Positions 51,752 through 53,149 of a stretch of DNA of 53,149 nucleotides are shown here, one piece after another. Positions within the stretch are counted from its first letter, which is position 1; every line of letters starts with the position of its first letter. Under the pieces are notes generated by a model. The model searched no databases and had not been told where the DNA came from. It was given only the letters and a program-made list of their open reading frames with translations. The stretch spans positions 1 through 53,149 of the forward strand of contig UQUX01000001.1 of assembly GCA_900544425.1 (NCBI GenBank), read 5' to 3'. The stretch is from an uncultured Collinsella sp. GTDB lineage: Bacteria > Actinomycetota > Coriobacteriia > Coriobacteriales > Coriobacteriaceae. A program made the translations under genes and the position numbers.

Positions 51752-51957
51752 GATGAATCCTCGCCGTTCTTTGCGCGCATATCATTCAAACAGTAACGAA
51801 CAAATTGTATCAGACCCGTGCGCGTCAAAAATGAACGCCCGCACAGCTCCAATCATCACTTTTTTGAGAAAAATACCCCCTGCTTTAGTGGGGTGTAGTG
51901 ATAATCTCGCCTGTTCGCGCTACAGTTTGTCGGAAATACCTCGATGTTAGGAACCAA
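51752..51957. promoter_or_regulatory. Divergent lacR / galM region
   Basis: TTCAAACAGTAACGAACAAA at 51784-51803 resembles the half-sites upstream of lacF and lacA, suggesting autoregulation. A possible -10 (GATAAT, 51900-51905) faces galM but has no clear -35. Confidence 0.45.
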
Positions 51958-53010
51958 ATGATCACTTCCGAGCTTTTCGGCACCGCGCCGTGCGGTACCC
52001 CCGTTCATCGTTACACCCTCAACGGGCCCGAGATCTGCGTTCGCATTATGGACTATGGCGCCACCGTGCTTGGTGTCGACGTGCCCGACATTCCCGGCAA
52101 CGTGCGCGATGTGGTGCTGGGCTTCGATAAGCTCGAGGATTACTTTGACAACCCCGCCTGCTTTGGCGCGACCATCGGCCCCGTGGCAAACCGCACCGCG
52201 GGCGCCACAATCACCATCGCCGGCACGGACTGGCATATGCCCGCCAACGAGGGCGCCAACAACCTGCACAGCGATCTTGAGCACGGTCTGCATAAACGCG
52301 TGTGGGACGTTGAGCTCAACGAGGCCCATAACGCCGTGCGCATGACCACCTCGCTTGAGGATGGCGAACTGGGCCTTCCCGGCAACCGCACCTTTACGGC
52401 CGTGTTTACCGTTACACGCACCGGCGTCTTTCGCATCGAGTATGGCTGCGAGAGCGACCGCGCCACCTACGTGTCCATGACCAACCACACGTACTTTAAC
52501 CTTGCCGGCCATAACGCCGGCATGGACTGCGAGCACTTCTTTGTTGCCAACGCTGCCCACTACCTGCCCATCAACGAGCAGAACATCCCCACCGGCGAGA
52601 TCGCTCCGGTCGAAGGCACGCCGTTTGACTTTCGCGAGCTGCGCCCCGTCGCGCCTGGCATGGAGGCCGACGATCCCCAGATTAAGCAGGCACGCGGCTA
52701 CGACCACTGCCTGTGCATCGATGGCTATCAGTACGGCCGTAATCTGCGCCGTGCGATGCACGTCGAGGAGATGTGGACCGGCCGCGAGCTGGACTACTAC
52801 ACTACCGCTCCAGGCGTGCAGCTCTACACCGGCAACTGGCTGGGCGACGAGCACGCCAAGGACGACGCCAACTATGGCTGGGGCGCCGGCTTTGCCCTCG
52901 AGGCCGAAATGTATCCCGACACGCCGCACCATCCGCTGTTCCCCCAGGGCATCGTGGGCCCCGGTCACCCCTACAGCAATGTGATCGAATACCACTTTAT
53001 GAGGCACTAA
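51958..53010 (+). CDS. galM: Aldose 1-epimerase (galactose mutarotase)
   Basis: Interconverts alpha and beta galactose so that galactokinase gets its alpha substrate. 350 residues, the usual GalM length. Landmarks: NRTAGATITIAG, NNLHSDLEHGLHKRVWDV, the catalytic-His motif MTNHTYFNLAG, GYDHCLCIDGY, and the C-terminal catalytic-Glu region ALEAEMYPDTPHHPLFP. ATG 51958 follows AGGA by six bases and gives the family N-terminus. Divergent from lacR. It acts with galK and galT, 29 kb away in the window. Confidence 0.93.
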   Translation: MITSELFGTAPCGTPVHRYTLNGPEICVRIMDYGATVLGVDVPDIPGNVRDVVLGFDKLEDYFDNPACFGATIGPVANRTAGATITIAGTDWHMPANEGANNLHSDLEHGLHKRVWDVELNEAHNAVRMTTSLEDGELGLPGNRTFTAVFTVTRTGVFRIEYGCESDRATYVSMTNHTYFNLAGHNAGMDCEHFFVANAAHYLPINEQNIPTGEIAPVEGTPFDFRELRPVAPGMEADDPQIKQARGYDHCLCIDGYQYGRNLRRAMHVEEMWTGRELDYYTTAPGVQLYTGNWLGDEHAKDDANYGWGAGFALEAEMYPDTPHHPLFPQGIVGPGHPYSNVIEYHFMRH

Positions 53011-53039
53011 GCCCACAACGCAACATATCGCACAGCAAC

Positions 53040-53071
53040 GCCCGCCGGCACCACCGCCGACGGGCTTTTTT
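53040..53071 (+). terminator. Terminator of galM
   Basis: Stem 53040-53049 with 53056-53065 (10 bp, two internal mismatches) followed by six Ts. Nothing recognisable lies between it and the window end. Confidence 0.8.
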
Positions 53072-53149
53072 CTATCCAGTCGAACGCCCGCTCGTTCGCC
53101 TCATGGGTCGGCCTGACGCCCTCCGAGCACTCCAGCGGGGAGAGCGACC

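Overview
The window is GC-rich chromosomal DNA that reads like an anaerobic, gut-type actinobacterium of the class Coriobacteriia, most like Collinsella. This rests on gene content (pyruvate formate-lyase, flavodiiron protein, many PTS permeases, class 2 GalT) and on protein sequences that look familiar; no database search was possible. No tRNA, rRNA, complete insertion sequence or CRISPR array was seen.

Layout. 1-6.2 kb: 5' part of pflB (minus), then a marR-ABC-ABC exporter operon. 6.2-17.6 kb: DAHP synthase, an agmatine deiminase/permease pair, a Bce-like ABC transporter, a Nudix-Vsr fusion gene, an AraC regulator and a HAD phosphatase. 17.7-21.1 kb: a class II aldolase divergent from a DeoR regulator, and a flavodiiron protein. 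21.2-25.4 kb: a LacI regulator divergent from galK-galT (Leloir pathway). 25.8-28.8 kb: lacA-lacB-lacX-lacC (tagatose-6-phosphate pathway), read leftwards. 29-30.7 kb: an unknown membrane protein and the only EIIA-Lac gene.

30.9-50.9 kb is the core: four sugar modules side by side. A = LacI / EIICB / GH1; B = LacI / GH1 / EIICB; C = LacI / EIICB / GH1; D = EIICB / TIM-barrel protein / GntR. All four permeases are EIICB-Lac paralogues, and all three glycosidases look like 6-phospho-beta-galactosidases (LacG type). Each module ends at one or two copies of a 57-bp palindromic repeat; where there are two, their starts are exactly 81 bp apart. A Phd/ParE-like toxin-antitoxin pair and a truncated copy of lacR lie between C and D. 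Full-length lacR and a divergent galM close the window.

How it fits together: beta-galactosides enter as phosphates through the four EIICB proteins, all presumably fed by one EIIA. LacG-type enzymes release galactose-6-phosphate, LacAB isomerises it, LacC phosphorylates it and the class II aldolase may cleave the product. Unphosphorylated galactose goes through GalM, GalK and GalT. The four LacI proteins have 16-bp operators with half-site GTNNNCAT; the three variable bases differ between regulators together with residues 17/18 (LacI numbering) of the recognition helix.

The non-coding DNA is unusually structured: a roughly 147-bp element in three copies whose stems show compensatory base changes, a perfect 37-bp inverted repeat, a 34-bp inverted repeat, the 57-bp repeats, and a 14-bp motif shared by unrelated promoter regions.
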